Below, in pieces: positions 26,206 to 36,352 of a stretch of 64,000 nt of DNA. The translations under genes were made by a program, and so were the position numbers. The number at the start of each line of letters is the position of its first letter. The stretch's first letter is position 1. Source of the DNA: an uncultured bacterium (GTDB lineage: Bacteria > Cloacimonadota > Cloacimonadia > Cloacimonadales > Cloacimonadaceae); the NCBI GenBank assembly GCA_937924555.1, contig CALDSN010000098.1:1-64000 (forward strand). The letters are read 5' to 3'. Below the pieces are notes generated by a model. That model ran no database searches. It was not told the origin of the DNA and worked only from the letters and a program-made list of their open reading frames with translations.

Positions 26206-26233
26206 TTGACAGAAACGCATATCAAATTAGTAT
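26206..26233 (+). promoter_or_regulatory. Promoter of the Rrf2-nifS-iscU operon
   Basis: TTGACA (26206-26211) and TAGTAT (26228-26233) with a 16-base spacer, 32 bases before the Rrf2 ATG. Rrf2/IscR proteins often repress their own promoter, so an operator may overlap; no palindrome was identified. Confidence 0.55.
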
Positions 26234-26265
26234 GTATTCAGAAACAGGTTAATAAGGAGCCCACG

Positions 26266-26682
26266 ATGGCAGTTAACACCAGAACTGAATATGCATTGCG
26301 TGCATTGTTGGAGATTGCGGACAGTCCCAAGGAAGCGGTTAGTGCGCAAAAGATATGTGAGAATCAGGATTTACCCAAGAAATACATAGAGCGTTTGCTC
26401 AGCAATCTCAGATGTGCCGGATTGGTGCAGAGCAGTGCCGGTGCGCACGGAGGTTATGTGCTTGCCAGGAAGCCCAAGGAGATCACGCTAAGCCAAGTTT
26501 TGCAGGCTGTGGAGGATGATTCGCTTAACCCCACTTGCAATGCCTCTGCCAACCGTTTTTGCCCCAGTGGAGGCTGTGCTTTGAACGGCTTTTTCACGGA
26601 TCTAGGCGCAACCATGCACCAACTTCTTTCCACCTACACTCTGGAAAGCATCTACCAATCCTGGAAGGGAGGAAAAAAATGA
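26266..26682 (+). CDS. Rrf2-family Fe-S-type transcription regulator
   Basis: A 138-residue winged-helix regulator. NTRTEYALRALLEIA is the Rrf2 N terminus, the helix-turn-helix follows (AQKICENQDLPKKYIERLL), and the cluster-binding loop has three Cys as CNASANRFCPSGGC. Rrf2/IscR-type proteins sense Fe-S cluster status and repress isc genes; the neighbouring nifS and iscU genes support that role. I chose the ATG at 26266 because AAGGAG lies six bases upstream. It overlaps nifS by four bases (ATGA). Confidence 0.9.
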   Translation: MAVNTRTEYALRALLEIADSPKEAVSAQKICENQDLPKKYIERLLSNLRCAGLVQSSAGAHGGYVLARKPKEITLSQVLQAVEDDSLNPTCNASANRFCPSGGCALNGFFTDLGATMHQLLSTYTLESIYQSWKGGKK

Positions 26683-27869
26683 AGCCTGGAAGAATATATC
26701 TGGATAATTGCATCACCACTCGTCCCGCTCCGGAAGTGTTGGAAGCGATGAAACCCTATTTTGAGGAGCAATATTGGTATCCCGGGAACTTCATCTCCAC
26801 GGGTGAAGCCATCAATGATGCCATCTTGGGTTTTGGTAGCACTGTGGCAAAAGCAATTGGCACCAATGCCTCCGAACTGCACTTCTGCAGTGGCGGAACC
26901 CTTGCCAATAACATGGCGATAAAGGGTTTGGCAACTGCATACGGCAAAGCTGGTGGGCACGTAATCGTATCCGTGGTGGATTATCCCGACCTGCTTACCA
27001 ATGCCGCATATCTGGAGAAGCAAGGTTTTGAGGTAAGCTACCTCAGTGCGGATGGTGAGGGTTTTATCAACCTCCAAGAGCTTAAGAGCGCAATTCGGCA
27101 CGACACCTTTTTGTTCATGACCACCGCAGTGAACCATGTGGTGGGGACGATTCAACCTCTGGCAGAGATAAAGGCAATATTGGAAGCTGCCGACCATAAG
27201 ATATACTTTCATCTGGATGCGGGACAGGCTTTTGGCAAGATTCCCCTGGATGTGAACGCATTGGGAGTGGACACGATGAGCATCTCCGCTCACAAGATAC
27301 ATGGACCTCAGGGCATTGGAGCTCTGTATCAACGCAGTGGAATTAAACTTGGACAGTTGATACACGGGGTTAAGCGGGTGGATAACCTGCAGACCGGTGG
27401 CTTGAATATCGCTTTGATAGCGGGGTTTGCCAAGGCAGTGGAGCTTACATTCGGGGATTTTGCGGCAAGCACTGCACATTTGCGGGAGCTTTCGGACTAT
27501 CTTTTAAGCCGTTTGGAAGCAGAGATACCGGAGATTGAACTGAATGGACCACGGGGAGATAAACGCGCTCCGCATAACATAAACGTGTCCATAGATTACA
27601 TTGAGGGCGAAGCAATTACCATGATGCTGGATGTTCTTGGTATAACCGTTGCCACGGGCAGTGCCTGTGCTTCGCAGGGGCTAAAGGCAAACTATGTGCT
27701 GATGGCGATGGGGAAAAACCATGTGCAGTCGCATGGCTCCATGAAGTTTACCCTAAGCAGATACACCACCAAGGAAGATATTGACGAGACGGTTGCGGCA
27801 CTTGCCGGAATCAGCAAAGAATTGCGGGAACGTAGCCCGCTGTATAACGCAACGCACAAGGAGAGATAG
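26679..27869 (+). CDS. Cysteine desulfurase (NifS/IscS type)
   Basis: A 396-residue class V aminotransferase-fold PLP enzyme that takes sulfur from Cys for Fe-S assembly. IYLDNCITTRP starts the protein (Asn-Cys replaces the usual NAAT), FCSGGTLANN is the phosphate loop, HLDAGQAFGK holds Asp/Gln to PLP, SISAHKIHGPQGIG holds the Schiff-base Lys and TGSACASQG the active-site Cys loop. The ATG at 26679 is preceded by GGGAGG. It abuts iscU directly. Confidence 0.93.
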   Translation: MKPGRIYLDNCITTRPAPEVLEAMKPYFEEQYWYPGNFISTGEAINDAILGFGSTVAKAIGTNASELHFCSGGTLANNMAIKGLATAYGKAGGHVIVSVVDYPDLLTNAAYLEKQGFEVSYLSADGEGFINLQELKSAIRHDTFLFMTTAVNHVVGTIQPLAEIKAILEAADHKIYFHLDAGQAFGKIPLDVNALGVDTMSISAHKIHGPQGIGALYQRSGIKLGQLIHGVKRVDNLQTGGLNIALIAGFAKAVELTFGDFAASTAHLRELSDYLLSRLEAEIPEIELNGPRGDKRAPHNINVSIDYIEGEAITMMLDVLGITVATGSACASQGLKANYVLMAMGKNHVQSHGSMKFTLSRYTTKEDIDETVAALAGISKELRERSPLYNATHKER

Positions 27870-28493
27870 ATGCAATATTCACAGAAGGTTTTAGACCACT
27901 TTATGCACCCCAAGAATGTGGGTAAGATGGAGAATCCGGACGCCACCGCCACCGAAGGAAGCCCTGCCTGTGGTGACCAAGTTACCGTGTATCTAAAGGT
28001 AGATGAAGAGAAGCATACCATTGAGGATATCAGCTTCCTGTCCTACGGTTGCGCTTCGAACATCGCCACTGCCTCCATAATCACTGAGCTTGCCAAGGGT
28101 AAGAGCTTGGACGAAGCCAAGGCGATAACCTGGCGGGATGCGATGGAAGCTCTGGACGGACTCCCTCCCGTTAAGGTGCATTGCAGCGTGTTGGCAGCGG
28201 ATACCCTGCAAACAGCCATCTCCAATTATGAGATAGCCCATGGGCTTAAAGAAGTGCCAAACTTCAGCAAGGATACGATTCTGGAAGAGCTGAAGAAGAT
28301 TATCTATCCCAAAGTGGGCGAGGATATTGTAAGCCTGAAGATGGTTAAGTATGTGGGACTTACGGATGGCGATGTGCTGATTGACCTGAATATGATGAGT
28401 TTTGACCAATGGCGGGATAATGTGGCTGAGGAGATTAGAGAGCATTTGGAGAAATATCCGGAGGTCAAAAACATCCAAATTAACTTCCCTTAA
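27870..28493 (+). CDS. IscU-type scaffold fused to MIP18-like domain
   Basis: A 207-residue protein. Residues 1-125 are IscU/NifU-N: the cluster Cys sit in SPACGDQVTVYL (with the conserved Asp), GCASNIATAS and HCSVLAADTL. Residues ~130-207 (ILEELKKIIYPKVGEDIVSL ... YPEVKNIQINF) resemble DUF59/MIP18 domains of Fe-S assembly proteins in spacing and in the DIVSL motif, but lack the usual Thr-x-x-x-Cys-Pro. The fusion would place a cluster-transfer-type module on the scaffold. Ordinary IscU is ~125-130 residues. It starts at the base after the nifS stop. Confidence 0.85.
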   Translation: MQYSQKVLDHFMHPKNVGKMENPDATATEGSPACGDQVTVYLKVDEEKHTIEDISFLSYGCASNIATASIITELAKGKSLDEAKAITWRDAMEALDGLPPVKVHCSVLAADTLQTAISNYEIAHGLKEVPNFSKDTILEELKKIIYPKVGEDIVSLKMVKYVGLTDGDVLIDLNMMSFDQWRDNVAEEIREHLEKYPEVKNIQINFP

Positions 28494-28579
28494 ACACGAA
28501 AGTATAGATTGCCAAGATTTACATTGACAGAATAGGTTTTTATGGGATAGGTGTGCTTTACTTTCAATGGGAGTATTAG

Positions 28580-29851
<1,272 letters not shown>

Positions 29852-29853
29852 GC

Positions 29854-31032
29854 ATGAAGCGGAGTGTGTTGATAGTTCTTAGTATGCTGTTTGCATACTG
29901 TGGGGTGTTTGCCGATACTGCGGACAGTTTATCGCTACCCCTGCCTCAATTCATGAATCCTTTCTATGACAGCTTTTCCCGTAATTACTTTGGGGCTGCT
30001 GCAGCGGGAAGAGGGTATGCCGGAGCAGCCTATCTGGGTGATGTGTGTGGGGTGAGTTTGAATCCTGCTACTTTACTGCCGGATTCCACTGCTGTATCTG
30101 CCGAGATGGATTTGAAACTGCCGGTTAGAGCAGGCGGATACCCCTCCGTGGCATATTATTCCACCCGCAACCCCTTTGGCTTGGTGGCGGTGAACGGAAA
30201 GCTTAATGATAAGGTAAGTGCTGCCGTTACATACAGCCTGCCTAAATCCATCTATCTGGATGATTTCTCCATTATTATCAATCAAGGTGCAGGGATTGTG
30301 CAACGCTTTCCCAGCTACTATCTAAACCAGCTTACCCTGAATGCTGCCTATCACAATAAAAACTGGCACTTGGGGCTGAACCTGAACAACCAATTGCACT
30401 ATATTGATGATCCCATCTTCCTGCATACTTGGGAACGGGTTCGCAGCTATAAGTATGCGTTAAGGGTTCAACCGGGTGTCGTTTATTCGGGTAAGCGAAT
30501 CAGCTTTGGGCTTAGTGCCATGCCTCCGGTGGAGTTCAATTGGGACTTGAAGTTTGCGGAGTATAAGGTGCTGGAGCCCCTATGGGTAAATGCAGGGCTG
30601 AGTCTGACGAACAAAGAGAACCGCTATCTCTTCGACGCAGAATATGAAGAGTTTAGCAAGATAGACCCCAAGTATCACGATAGGATGATGCTTAAAGCAG
30701 GCTATGAAAAGGACATGGGCAAGGTTATTTACCGTCTGGGTTATCTATATAGCCCGGAAGTGTATAGCGGTGTGATAAAACTGCCCGAGAACCCTGAAGC
30801 CAGCATGTCCAGCAGTTACTGGTGGGGTGATGTGTCTAAAACCTTGCTTATATACCCCAATGAACAGCATTTCCTTACCGGTGGCTTTACATACTTTCAT
30901 AAATACGGCACCTTCAGTGCATCTGCCATGCAGGTTGTTTCCGGGGAGGAAACTCAGTTCCAGTTCAATATGAACCTCAGTTTCTATCTGGACAGCATAC
31001 GCCGATTGGGGCAAAGGAAGCCAAGTGTTTAA
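29854..31032 (+). CDS. Outer-membrane beta-barrel protein (FadL/PorV-like)
   Basis: A 392-residue protein with signal peptide (SVLIVLSMLFAYCGVFADT). The segment GAAAAGRGYAGAAYLGD...LNPATL is the plug-like N terminus of FadL/OmpP1/PorV-type barrels, followed by many alternating amphipathic strands. The chosen ATG (29854) is two codons inside the longest frame, which begins with a TTG overlapping the purA stop. It overlaps the DUF362 gene by eight bases. Cargo or substrate is unknown. Confidence 0.75.
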   Translation: MKRSVLIVLSMLFAYCGVFADTADSLSLPLPQFMNPFYDSFSRNYFGAAAAGRGYAGAAYLGDVCGVSLNPATLLPDSTAVSAEMDLKLPVRAGGYPSVAYYSTRNPFGLVAVNGKLNDKVSAAVTYSLPKSIYLDDFSIIINQGAGIVQRFPSYYLNQLTLNAAYHNKNWHLGLNLNNQLHYIDDPIFLHTWERVRSYKYALRVQPGVVYSGKRISFGLSAMPPVEFNWDLKFAEYKVLEPLWVNAGLSLTNKENRYLFDAEYEEFSKIDPKYHDRMMLKAGYEKDMGKVIYRLGYLYSPEVYSGVIKLPENPEASMSSSYWWGDVSKTLLIYPNEQHFLTGGFTYFHKYGTFSASAMQVVSGEETQFQFNMNLSFYLDSIRRLGQRKPSV

Positions 31033-32152
31033 CCCCGTGGTGCAGATTCGCCGTGTGGAAAGCTATGACCTCCCCTTGGTTGAGGAAGCGGTACGCAGCT
31101 TCTTCAAACTTGCCAAGAGCGGGATGCTTAACCGCTGTAAACGGGTATTGATTAAGCCCAACGCTCTGGGAGCGTACCCCCCTGAACGAGCTGTAACTAC
31201 CCATCCTGTGGTGCTGGAAGCCATCATCCGCTACCTGCTGGAAAAAAAGAAGGAAGTGTGGATTGGAGACAGCCCAGGTGGAACAGTGAACGTGGATAAA
31301 GTATGGCAGACTTGTGGTTTTGCCGACCTGGCTGAACGCTATCCCATTAAGGTAGTAAACCTTTCCACAGAGGGCTTTCGAGAACTGAAATACAAAGGAA
31401 CTTCTGTAAAGATAAGCGAGGCATTCTGGCAATGCGGAACAGTTATCAATGTAGCTAAGTATAAAACCCATAGTTTAACTGCCTTCACCGGTTCGCTGAA
31501 GAACCTCTATGGCCTTGTTCCGGGGATGGTCAAGACCGATTACCACCGCCAGTATCCCGATACCAAGGGATTCTCGGAACTGCTGCTCGCATTGTACGCC
31601 CTTACCAAGAAGCGTATCTGTTACAGCTTCATTGATGGCATCGTCGGCATGGATGGTGCAGGTCCTTCAGCCGGCACACCCCGCCCCTTTGGCTTGTTCA
31701 TGGGCTCTAGTTCCATCCCTGCTTTGGACTACACGGCGGCAAGAATCATGGGCTTTGAGCTTGGTGATGTTCCATATATGAGTGCAGCCCTGCATCAGGA
31801 TGGCATTCTGCCCTCACACATCGTAATCCCCACAAGCTTCAAGCATTATCGCATCCCTAATGCCGATATCCGCGGAGTGAAGCTTAGCAAGAATACTCTT
31901 AAGTATGTTCCTTCCTTCGCCAAGTATGCCTTTAAGGCGTTGTTTGACCTTCATCCCCAGGTAAGTGACCGCTGCAAGAACTGCGGTATCTGTGCCAAAA
32001 GCTGCCCCGTGGGTGCCATCTCATGGAATGCCCCCGAGCACCCATTTGTGCATAGCAACAAGTGTATTAAGTGCATGTGTTGCCACGAGCTTTGCCCTTA
32101 CCAAGCGATAGATATACACAAATCATTTGTTGCCAGGATGGTGATGCGATGA
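31025..32152 (+). CDS. DUF362 protein with two 4Fe-4S clusters
   Basis: A 375-residue cytosolic protein starting at a GTG inside the preceding gene. The DUF362 domain fills ~residues 1-270 (RVLIKPNALG, THPVVLEAII, GDSPGGT, KYKTHSLTAFTGSLKNLYG). The C terminus is a ferredoxin with CKNCGICAKSCP and CIKCMCCHELCP, two 4Fe-4S sites. Proteins of this type occur widely in anaerobes with no settled reaction; an electron-transfer or reductase role is likely. Its stop overlaps the ftsB-like gene (ATGA). Confidence 0.9.
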   Translation: MFNPVVQIRRVESYDLPLVEEAVRSFFKLAKSGMLNRCKRVLIKPNALGAYPPERAVTTHPVVLEAIIRYLLEKKKEVWIGDSPGGTVNVDKVWQTCGFADLAERYPIKVVNLSTEGFRELKYKGTSVKISEAFWQCGTVINVAKYKTHSLTAFTGSLKNLYGLVPGMVKTDYHRQYPDTKGFSELLLALYALTKKRICYSFIDGIVGMDGAGPSAGTPRPFGLFMGSSSIPALDYTAARIMGFELGDVPYMSAALHQDGILPSHIVIPTSFKHYRIPNADIRGVKLSKNTLKYVPSFAKYAFKALFDLHPQVSDRCKNCGICAKSCPVGAISWNAPEHPFVHSNKCIKCMCCHELCPYQAIDIHKSFVARMVMR

Positions 32153-32469
32153 AAGCAAGAAAGCAAGCAGCTCCCAAGAGTGTGCGAGTGGTCTTCTGGT
32201 CTGCCTTTTCCTTGATAGCTTTATGGATTTTGCTACTGGGAGGCAACAGCTTTTACAACACTTGGAAGCTCCAGCGTAAAGTTCACTTACTGGAGAAAGA
32301 AACCACCCACCTCAAAGCCGTTAATGATAGCCTTGCCCAAGAGAATGAACGGCTTAAAACGGATCCTGAAGCAGCCGAGAAAGCTGCACGGGAAAAATTT
32401 GGCTTAACCAAACCGGACGAAACAGTCTTCCGCTTTGTCCCCGCCAAAGAGGAAGCTCCGGACAAGTAA
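32149..32469 (+). CDS. FtsB/DivIC-like septum formation protein
   Basis: A 106-residue bitopic protein: a basic N terminus, one membrane helix (FSLIALWILLLGG), a coiled coil (LLEKETTHLKAVNDSLAQEN) and the AREKFGLTKPDETVFRFV motif that marks FtsB/DivIC proteins of the divisome, which bind FtsL and FtsQ. The ATG at 32149 overlaps the upstream stop by four bases and matches the family length. Confidence 0.88.
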   Translation: MKARKQAAPKSVRVVFWSAFSLIALWILLLGGNSFYNTWKLQRKVHLLEKETTHLKAVNDSLAQENERLKTDPEAAEKAAREKFGLTKPDETVFRFVPAKEEAPDK

Positions 32470-32470
32470 C

Positions 32471-34135
32471 ATGGCTAATACCCGCAGCTTCGAAATCGCC
32501 GGATTCACCTCCATAGCTCCTGAGCTTAGAGAAGAACTGAGAGGCTTGATTTCGCAGATGCTGGAGGTGGATGATATTAACCGTCCCGAAAGGTGCGAAA
32601 AGATATTAGATCTCATAGAGCGAAACTGTTCCTTTACCCGCAAATCCCCCGTTCTGCACGAATTCACAGCTATCATCATTGAGTACTTGCTGCAATACTT
32701 TCTAAGGGTGAAGTGTTCTCATGAGAGCGACATATACCATTTTTTGGGCTTGCTTAATCACACCCCCATCACTCCCGAATCCCCCTATTATCACACCCTG
32801 CTAACCAATATCAAGCCCATTAGCGATGTGGATCCCGGCACTCTCGACAAATTCAACCGTCTCCAGTTGTTATACATTTTCACCGAGAATATGGATTTTG
32901 ATAATGCCCGACTTTTGCTTGCAGAATTGGAGCAAGTGCTAAGCCGTGAACATGCTCAGTTATGGGTTTTGTTAAACTTAGCAAAGGCTCGCATCCTGAA
33001 ACAGGACAATCGCATCAAAGAGCTGTTCCGCATGCGTTTGCTGCTGATTGTTGAGACCTATGAAGTGGATAGCTGCGATTCTGCGATAAACTTCCTATTG
33101 CGCTGGATTATGGTGGTTAACTGGCAACGCCAGACTGTGCTGAAAAAGGCATTGCTGATGCGGGTTTACCAAAGCATCGCAGATCAACGCAGCCTCAACT
33201 GTGCTGTGGTGCTCTACGAACTTTTTGCCCTGGAGGACAGGCTGGTTCCCCCCTCAGAGAAGCTTGCCTATCAAAAGAAGCTTATCAAATTCCCCGCTTC
33301 CATTCTCAATGTACAGCAACTGCAAACCCTTTACTTCTTTGCGGGTAACTATAACAATGGAGTGCAATCACACTTCAAGGAATCCATCCAAAACTATCAG
33401 TATTCCAACTACTTCCTGCATAAATGCTGGGAGCACTTGCTGGGCTTAAGCAGGTTTATGCGCATCCAAACCAAGCCGGAATGTTATTACAGTGCCATGC
33501 CCTATCTTGATGTGCGCATCCATGAGCTTAGTAATCAGGTTAGCATGCAGAATAACGCTTATGTGGAAAGCCTTCAGGCAGATTATGGCAAAATCGAGGA
33601 GCTGTATCAGAAAGTGGGTGAACTATCCCTTACAGACAGCCTCACAGGTCTGCGCAATCGTCGTTATCTGGAGAATAACCTCTTCCAAATGGTGGTGTTA
33701 GCAGCAAGGCATAAAGTGCCGGTGTGTTTCAGCATGTTAGATATCGACTTCTTTAAGCTTACCAATGATACTTTTGGCCATCAAGCAGGGGATTATGTTC
33801 TGAAAGAGCTTGCCCATATCCTAATTAGCGAGTTTCGTAAGAGTGATATCATCATCCGCTATGGCGGGGAAGAATTCCTGGTTATTCTCTTTGATTCGGA
33901 TGTGGAACGAAGCAGCTTGATTATGGACGGCTTGAGGCAGAAGATTGCCCAGCATAGCTTCGAATTCCGTCATCACACCATCCCCGTTACGGTTAGCATC
34001 GGCATCTCTTGTGATAACAGCCAGGATCCACGTCACAGCGATCTGAACAAATTTATAGCCCATGCGGATAGTGCTTTATACAAGGCAAAGAACGATGGAC
34101 GCAACCGTCTGATTGTGTATTCTCCCCATATGTAA
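32471..34135 (+). CDS. Diguanylate cyclase with long N-terminal region
   Basis: A 554-residue protein. The C-terminal ~170 residues are a GGDEF domain: DSLTGLRNRRY, DIDFFKLTNDTFGHQAGD, and the active site IIRYGGEEF with a product-inhibition RxxD motif (RKSD) in the standard position. It should make c-di-GMP from GTP. The first ~370 residues are helical and TPR-like in feel but match no family I recognise; a short coiled coil (about 365-390) joins the two. There is no signal peptide or membrane helix, so it is cytosolic. The ATG at 32471 follows the ftsB-like stop by one base. Confidence 0.9.
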   Translation: MANTRSFEIAGFTSIAPELREELRGLISQMLEVDDINRPERCEKILDLIERNCSFTRKSPVLHEFTAIIIEYLLQYFLRVKCSHESDIYHFLGLLNHTPITPESPYYHTLLTNIKPISDVDPGTLDKFNRLQLLYIFTENMDFDNARLLLAELEQVLSREHAQLWVLLNLAKARILKQDNRIKELFRMRLLLIVETYEVDSCDSAINFLLRWIMVVNWQRQTVLKKALLMRVYQSIADQRSLNCAVVLYELFALEDRLVPPSEKLAYQKKLIKFPASILNVQQLQTLYFFAGNYNNGVQSHFKESIQNYQYSNYFLHKCWEHLLGLSRFMRIQTKPECYYSAMPYLDVRIHELSNQVSMQNNAYVESLQADYGKIEELYQKVGELSLTDSLTGLRNRRYLENNLFQMVVLAARHKVPVCFSMLDIDFFKLTNDTFGHQAGDYVLKELAHILISEFRKSDIIIRYGGEEFLVILFDSDVERSSLIMDGLRQKIAQHSFEFRHHTIPVTVSIGISCDNSQDPRHSDLNKFIAHADSALYKAKNDGRNRLIVYSPHM

Positions 34136-34166
34136 CCCCACTTAAGTAAATCGTAAGTATAAAGCT

Positions 34167-34191
34167 AAGGGCGAACAGATTGTTCGCCCTT
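34167..34191 (+). terminator. Terminator after diguanylate cyclase gene
   Basis: A perfect 10-bp stem AAGGGCGAAC/GTTCGCCCTT with a 5-base loop, followed by GCTTAATTT. It lies between convergent genes and may act both ways. Confidence 0.75.
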
Positions 34192-34211
34192 GCTTAATTT
34201 GGATACGATGC

Positions 34212-35207
34212 TTATTTTACTCGCACAATCTTTTGGGTGTTATTGGTGGATGCGGAGTTGATGTGGCAGAAATATATGCCATTGGCACAGGTGTTCCCCT
34301 GTTGATCCAAGCCGTCCCAACTAATCTGATGAAATCCTTCTATTAGCTTGAAGGACTTAAGCATTTGACCACGGGAGTTGTAGATGCTTACTTCTGCAGT
34401 TTCTCCTGCCTTCACATCCACATCCATGGAGGTGACATCACCAATTCTGGCGGGATTGGGATATATGTTTCTCAAGGCTGTTCCTTGCGGAAGTTCAGGA
34501 GCTGCTTGCTCTTCCGGAATGGTCACATTGATGGGTCCAAACATATCACTTCCTTGAAAATCCAAACACTCCAACCAGTACCAATAGCTTCCACCTGCGC
34601 AAACTTCATCATCGCGATGGGTGTAGGTGGTGGTGGTTGAGCTGTTGGTTGCCGGGATCATTATCGGGGTGATGGATACCGCTTCCGCAATATCCTGTAT
34701 CTCAGCACGATACACGCGATAACCGCGCATGTTTGTTTCGGTTTGGCTTGTCCAGGAAAGGCTTACAAAGCTTGATGCACTGTATGCTCCCATGAAGTTG
34801 GTAAGCTCCACAGGTAGGGGGACAACGCTCTCCCAGGATGAAAAAGCTCCCCAAGTCCAGCCACCGGTCTCAACCGCTGCCACATAGGCATAGTAATCCG
34901 TGCCGGCATCTAAACCGACAACATCAAACTTATACACGCCGGGGGAATCAAAGCTAAAGCTCGCTGCCCAATCTCCGGGCTGGTTCCAATTCGGATCGCA
35001 ATATGCAGGTGCATTATACACCGCTGTGGTGGGGTGCAAGCCAAGATAATAGTAGTCCACATCTGCCGCTGGCTCAGCCGACCATTTGATTGTTCCCGTA
35101 GTGGGGCTTGTTTTCTCGAAGGATACCCAGTTCGGATGCCCGGGCGTTGCTGCTAAACATAAACCAATTACCAAGATTAAACTCAGAGCCAGTATAACTC
35201 TTTTCAT
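34212..35207 (-). CDS. Secreted fibronectin-III protein with sorting domain
   Basis: A 331-residue protein with a signal peptide (VILALSLILVIGLCLAAT). Two fibronectin-III-like parts follow (NWVSFEKTSPTTGTIKWSA and VSLSWTSQTETNMRGYRVYR). The last ~85 residues begin IYPNPARIG and contain NGIYFCHI, the FlgD-like/type IX-like sorting domain. AGGAACAC precedes the ATG. It likely serves in adhesion or as part of the cell-surface coat; no enzymatic domain is seen. Confidence 0.82.
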   Translation of the reverse strand: MKRVILALSLILVIGLCLAATPGHPNWVSFEKTSPTTGTIKWSAEPAADVDYYYLGLHPTTAVYNAPAYCDPNWNQPGDWAASFSFDSPGVYKFDVVGLDAGTDYYAYVAAVETGGWTWGAFSSWESVVPLPVELTNFMGAYSASSFVSLSWTSQTETNMRGYRVYRAEIQDIAEAVSITPIMIPATNSSTTTTYTHRDDEVCAGGSYWYWLECLDFQGSDMFGPINVTIPEEQAAPELPQGTALRNIYPNPARIGDVTSMDVDVKAGETAEVSIYNSRGQMLKSFKLIEGFHQISWDGLDQQGNTCANGIYFCHINSASTNNTQKIVRVK

Positions 35208-35421
35208 GTGTTCCTCGCAAAATAATTATTTCCCTTTGGGGGATTGGTGACAAGTTATAAAGCATGAGCTGTTCCAAAGCAGTACCACCGTCGTGATATG
35301 CCTTCTATATGTTTTGGTAGCTATAAGATACAGAATATCCTAAGAGCTGTATTCCTCCTCCTTAGCTCAGATTTTGGGGTGGAATTCCATATCTGGATTC
35401 CATTATTGGAATTGCTTCCCC

Positions 35422-35529
35422 CCTTAGCCCTTGCCTATGGGGTTACCGTTGAGATACGGTTGCGATTCCCAGTGATTTGCTGGGAGGCGCAACCGCATCT
35501 CAACGGTAACCCCATAAGCAAGGGCTAGG
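35422..35529. repeat. Long 108-base imperfect hairpin
   Basis: Two ~50-base arms (35422-35472 and 35480-35529) pair with one bulge and about four mismatches around the 7-base loop TGATTTG. The core of the stem is GGGGTTACCGTTGAGAT. It has no coding capacity and looks like a miniature inverted-repeat element or a large RNA hairpin. It lies between the divergent secreted-protein and ArsR/DUF2087 genes; the rest of 35208-35579 shows nothing else. Confidence 0.85.
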
Positions 35530-35579
35530 AAGCGAGAAGGAGAAACCCGTGCATTTATTTCGCTACACATAGAAATAGC

Positions 35580-35607
35580 TTGACGAATAAGCAGCCCCTG
35601 CTAATGT
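35580..35607 (+). promoter_or_regulatory. Promoter of ArsR/DUF2087 gene
   Basis: TTGACG (35580-35585) and TAATGT (35602-35607) with a 16-base spacer. The ATG at 35624 is ~10 bases from the predicted transcription start and no Shine-Dalgarno is seen, so a nearly leaderless message is likely. Confidence 0.45.
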
Positions 35608-35623
35608 ATCGCTAAATAACGAA

Positions 35624-36235
35624 ATGGATGTGGATATGGATGCCTTACAGTTGTTTAAGGGATTGGCGGATGAATCCAGAATGCAGATTATCCGCTTGCT
35701 CAGAACCAAGCCCTATTGTGTGGAAGATATCGCCGAAGAGCTTCAATTGGCGGTTTCCACCGTGTCGGCACACTTGAAGAAGCTGCAAAGTGCGGGCTTG
35801 GTGTATGCCGTAAAAGTGCAATATTACAGTGTATATCATCTAAAGAAGGAGATATTGGAGATGAAACTAAATGAGATTATGCCTCCTGAGGCAGAGATAA
35901 AGCCGAACAGGACGGAGATTCTGCGCAACAAAGTGTTGCAGACCTATTTCCGGGATGGCAAGGTTAGCCGTTTGCCCACCCAAAACAAGAAGCGGTGGAT
36001 AGTGTATCTGGAGATAATAAAGCTCTTTGAGCCGGGGAGAAGCTATCCTGAAAGAGAACTGAATGAGCTTATTGCCACCGTGTATGAGGACTATTGCATG
36101 GTGCGCCGTGAGCTGGTTGATGAGGGAGTGCTGAGCCGCCAGGATGGGATATACCGGCTGGTGGAGAACTATGAAGCCAATCCGGGCTTTTACCAAAAGA
36201 TTTGGCGGATGAGCGAGGAAAGCTTGGAGGCGTAG
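35624..36235 (+). CDS. ArsR-type regulator with DUF2087 domain
   Basis: A 203-residue protein. Residues ~5-80 form an ArsR winged helix (LFKGLADESRMQIIRLL; LQLAVSTVSAHLKKLQSAGLV). Residues ~105-185 match DUF2087 (DGKVSRLPTQNKKRWIVYLEI ... YCMVRRELVDEGVLSR), a second small helical domain seen in similar regulators. No metal-binding Cys pair typical of ArsR sensors is present, so the signal is unknown. An ATG four codons later (35636) is an alternative start. It is followed by comM. Confidence 0.88.
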   Translation: MDVDMDALQLFKGLADESRMQIIRLLRTKPYCVEDIAEELQLAVSTVSAHLKKLQSAGLVYAVKVQYYSVYHLKKEILEMKLNEIMPPEAEIKPNRTEILRNKVLQTYFRDGKVSRLPTQNKKRWIVYLEIIKLFEPGRSYPERELNELIATVYEDYCMVRRELVDEGVLSRQDGIYRLVENYEANPGFYQKIWRMSEESLEA

Positions 36236-36352
36236 CAAACAAGACGAAGCCAAGAATTGAGTTGACAAATATTCTTGGCTTTGTCCCCTTGCAAAAAAGA
36301 TAAAGCAAGGGGTTGGCGGGCTTTGCTTGCCGGCAAAGATGGTGGTAAACAC

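Noticed and set aside
26652..27479. 275-codon minus-strand frame
   Set aside because: It is antisense to the cysteine desulfurase gene.
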